Part shown: piece after piece, positions 63,378 through 64,000 of the stretch
Position numbering within the stretch: the stretch's first letter is position 1
Layout of the letters: every line of letters begins with the position of its first letter
Source: Fulvivirga ulvae
GTDB taxonomy: Bacteria > Bacteroidota > Bacteroidia > Cytophagales > Cyclobacteriaceae
DNA: 64,000 bases
Direction of reading: 5' to 3'
NCBI RefSeq assembly: GCF_021389975.1
Contig: NZ_CP089981.1
Span: 4,427,501 to 4,491,500, forward strand
Program-made: the position numbers and the translations under genes
Notes under the pieces: model-generated
The model's input: the letters and a program-made list of their open reading frames with translations, nothing else
Database searches by the model: none
Told to the model about the DNA's origin: nothing

Positions 63378-63408
63378 TTTGAAAGCAGGAAGATACTTCC
63401 TATTTTTG
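63378..63408 (+). promoter_or_regulatory. Consensus Bacteroidota promoter of the ferredoxin gene
   Basis: TTTG at 63378-63381, exactly 19 nt spacer, then TATTTTTG at 63401-63408: a full match to the TTTG-N19-TAnnTTTG promoter of Bacteroidota. Expected start near 63414, leaving a leader of about 140 nt before the ferredoxin ATG. Confidence 0.65.
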
Positions 63409-63457
63409 CAAAGATTAAAAATTAATCTTGTTTACATAGAAAGGAGCGTAAACTTTA

Positions 63458-63471
63458 GGCATTTTAATGCC
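63458..63471. promoter_or_regulatory. Small dyad in the ferredoxin leader
   Basis: GGCATT-TT-AATGCC, 6-bp arms with a 2-nt spacer, between the predicted transcription start and the ferredoxin ATG. It could be an operator. Evidence is symmetry and position only. Confidence 0.25.
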
Positions 63472-63552
63472 ACAAGAAATCGAAATATGGTGAGTTTGTG
63501 CCTTTTATGTAGGATTTAAATGAATGTTATACACGTGAAATAAGCTATAGAG

Positions 63553-63900
63553 ATGGCAATAATGATAACTGACGAATGCATCAATTGTGGTGCATGTGAG
63601 CCGGAATGCCCCAATACTGCAATTTACGAGGGTGGTATAGAATGGACATGGAGTGGAGGTACTGAACTGACAGAAGTGGAGATGGAAGACGGTGTGGTAA
63701 TAGGTGGTGACGAGAGCCAGGGACCCGTATCTGATGAGTTCTATTATATTGTGCCGGGAAAATGTACGGAATGTACGGGTTTTCATGAGGAGCCTCAATG
63801 TGCGGCTGTATGCCCTGTGGACTGCTGTGTTCCTGACCCGGATTATGAAGAGACCGAGGAAGAGCTGGTAGCCAAAAAAGAATGGCTCCATAACGAATAA
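63553..63900 (+). CDS. 4Fe-4S dicluster ferredoxin
   Basis: A 115-residue cytosolic electron carrier. The first cluster motif is CINCGACEPECP (C9, C12, C15, C19). The second half has CTECTGFHEEPQCAAVCPVDCC, with the extended spacing of Alvin-type dicluster ferredoxins. An acidic insert (VEMEDGVVIGGDE) separates them. It stands divergent to the acyl-CoA reductase with a full consensus promoter upstream and a hairpin terminator downstream, so it is probably monocistronic. Confidence 0.95.
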   Translation: MAIMITDECINCGACEPECPNTAIYEGGIEWTWSGGTELTEVEMEDGVVIGGDESQGPVSDEFYYIVPGKCTECTGFHEEPQCAAVCPVDCCVPDPDYEETEEELVAKKEWLHNE

Positions 63901-63908
63901 TTTCAGAG

Positions 63909-63950
63909 GCAGTTTCTGATCTGCAATCAGAAGCTGCTTATTATTTTATT
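63909..63950 (+). terminator. Hairpin terminator after the ferredoxin gene
   Basis: A 12-bp stem with one G-T wobble (GCAGTTTCTGAT / ATCAGAAGCTGC) and a 5-nt loop, 9 nt after the ferredoxin stop, followed by a T-rich tail. The remaining bases to 64000 show no feature. Confidence 0.75.
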
Positions 63951-64000
63951 TCAATTTTGACCTTTTTATAAGGTAAGCATTTAGAATATCGTTATAATCC

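Overview
The window looks like a chromosomal segment of a member of the Bacteroidota, most likely order Cytophagales. The evidence is the gene content: a lipid-anchored TamA/BamA-type porin, a fused E1 alpha/beta 2-oxoacid dehydrogenase, a LuxC-type acyl-CoA reductase beside a dicluster ferredoxin, SprB-like repeats and type IX secretion (T9SS) type B sorting domains. Promoter-like boxes of the Bacteroidota form (TTTG-N19-TAnnTTTG) and the scarcity of Shine-Dalgarno sequences agree. No rRNA, tRNA, CRISPR array, integrase or transposase was seen.

Layout. Positions 1-12165 are housekeeping: PAP2 phosphatase, hemF, E1 dehydrogenase, tamL-like porin, a SpoU methyltransferase, a YfiR-like protein, smc, and a small membrane protein broken by a 1-nt frameshift. 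Positions 12404-23124 hold a small secreted protein and a 3448-residue surface protein. The large protein carries two tandem arrays, 14 x 231 bp and 16 x 240 bp, and ends in a T9SS type B domain. Positions 23241-30400 are a tight eight-gene operon for a type II secretion / type IV pilus-like machine: pseudopilin G, prepilin peptidase, ATPase E, secretin D, L-like, M-like, a lipoprotein and C-like. Positions 30709-54680 carry an OmpH-like protein, a lipoprotein, a 1628-residue SpvB-like protein, a 2248-residue LRR/Ig/SprB/PKD protein, a small secreted protein, a 3290-residue Rhs protein with a probable YwqJ-like deaminase toxin tip, and a candidate immunity protein. Positions 54681-55425 are non-coding and hold a ~330-bp direct repeat. 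Positions 55426-62315 hold a 982-residue FN3 protein with a T9SS-like tail, a MORN lipoprotein, and the rest of the secretion machine (K/PilX-like, I-like and J-like pseudopilins, and F). The window ends with acyl-CoA reductase and ferredoxin.

How it fits together. The pseudopilus apparatus is split into two clusters (C, D, E, G, L, M and peptidase on one side; K, I, J and F on the other). Between and beside them lie very large Sec-exported proteins, all on the + strand with little spacing. My inference is that 12.4-62.3 kb is one functional island in which a type II-like machine is linked to giant adhesins and a split Tc/Rhs-type toxin. Two of the large proteins also carry T9SS tails, so two secretion routes meet at one locus. 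The Rhs tip, immunity gene and following repeat are visibly more AT-rich than the Rhs shell, as expected of an exchangeable cassette. The 240-bp array is notable because all 16 units encode the same 80 residues while differing at seven third-codon positions.
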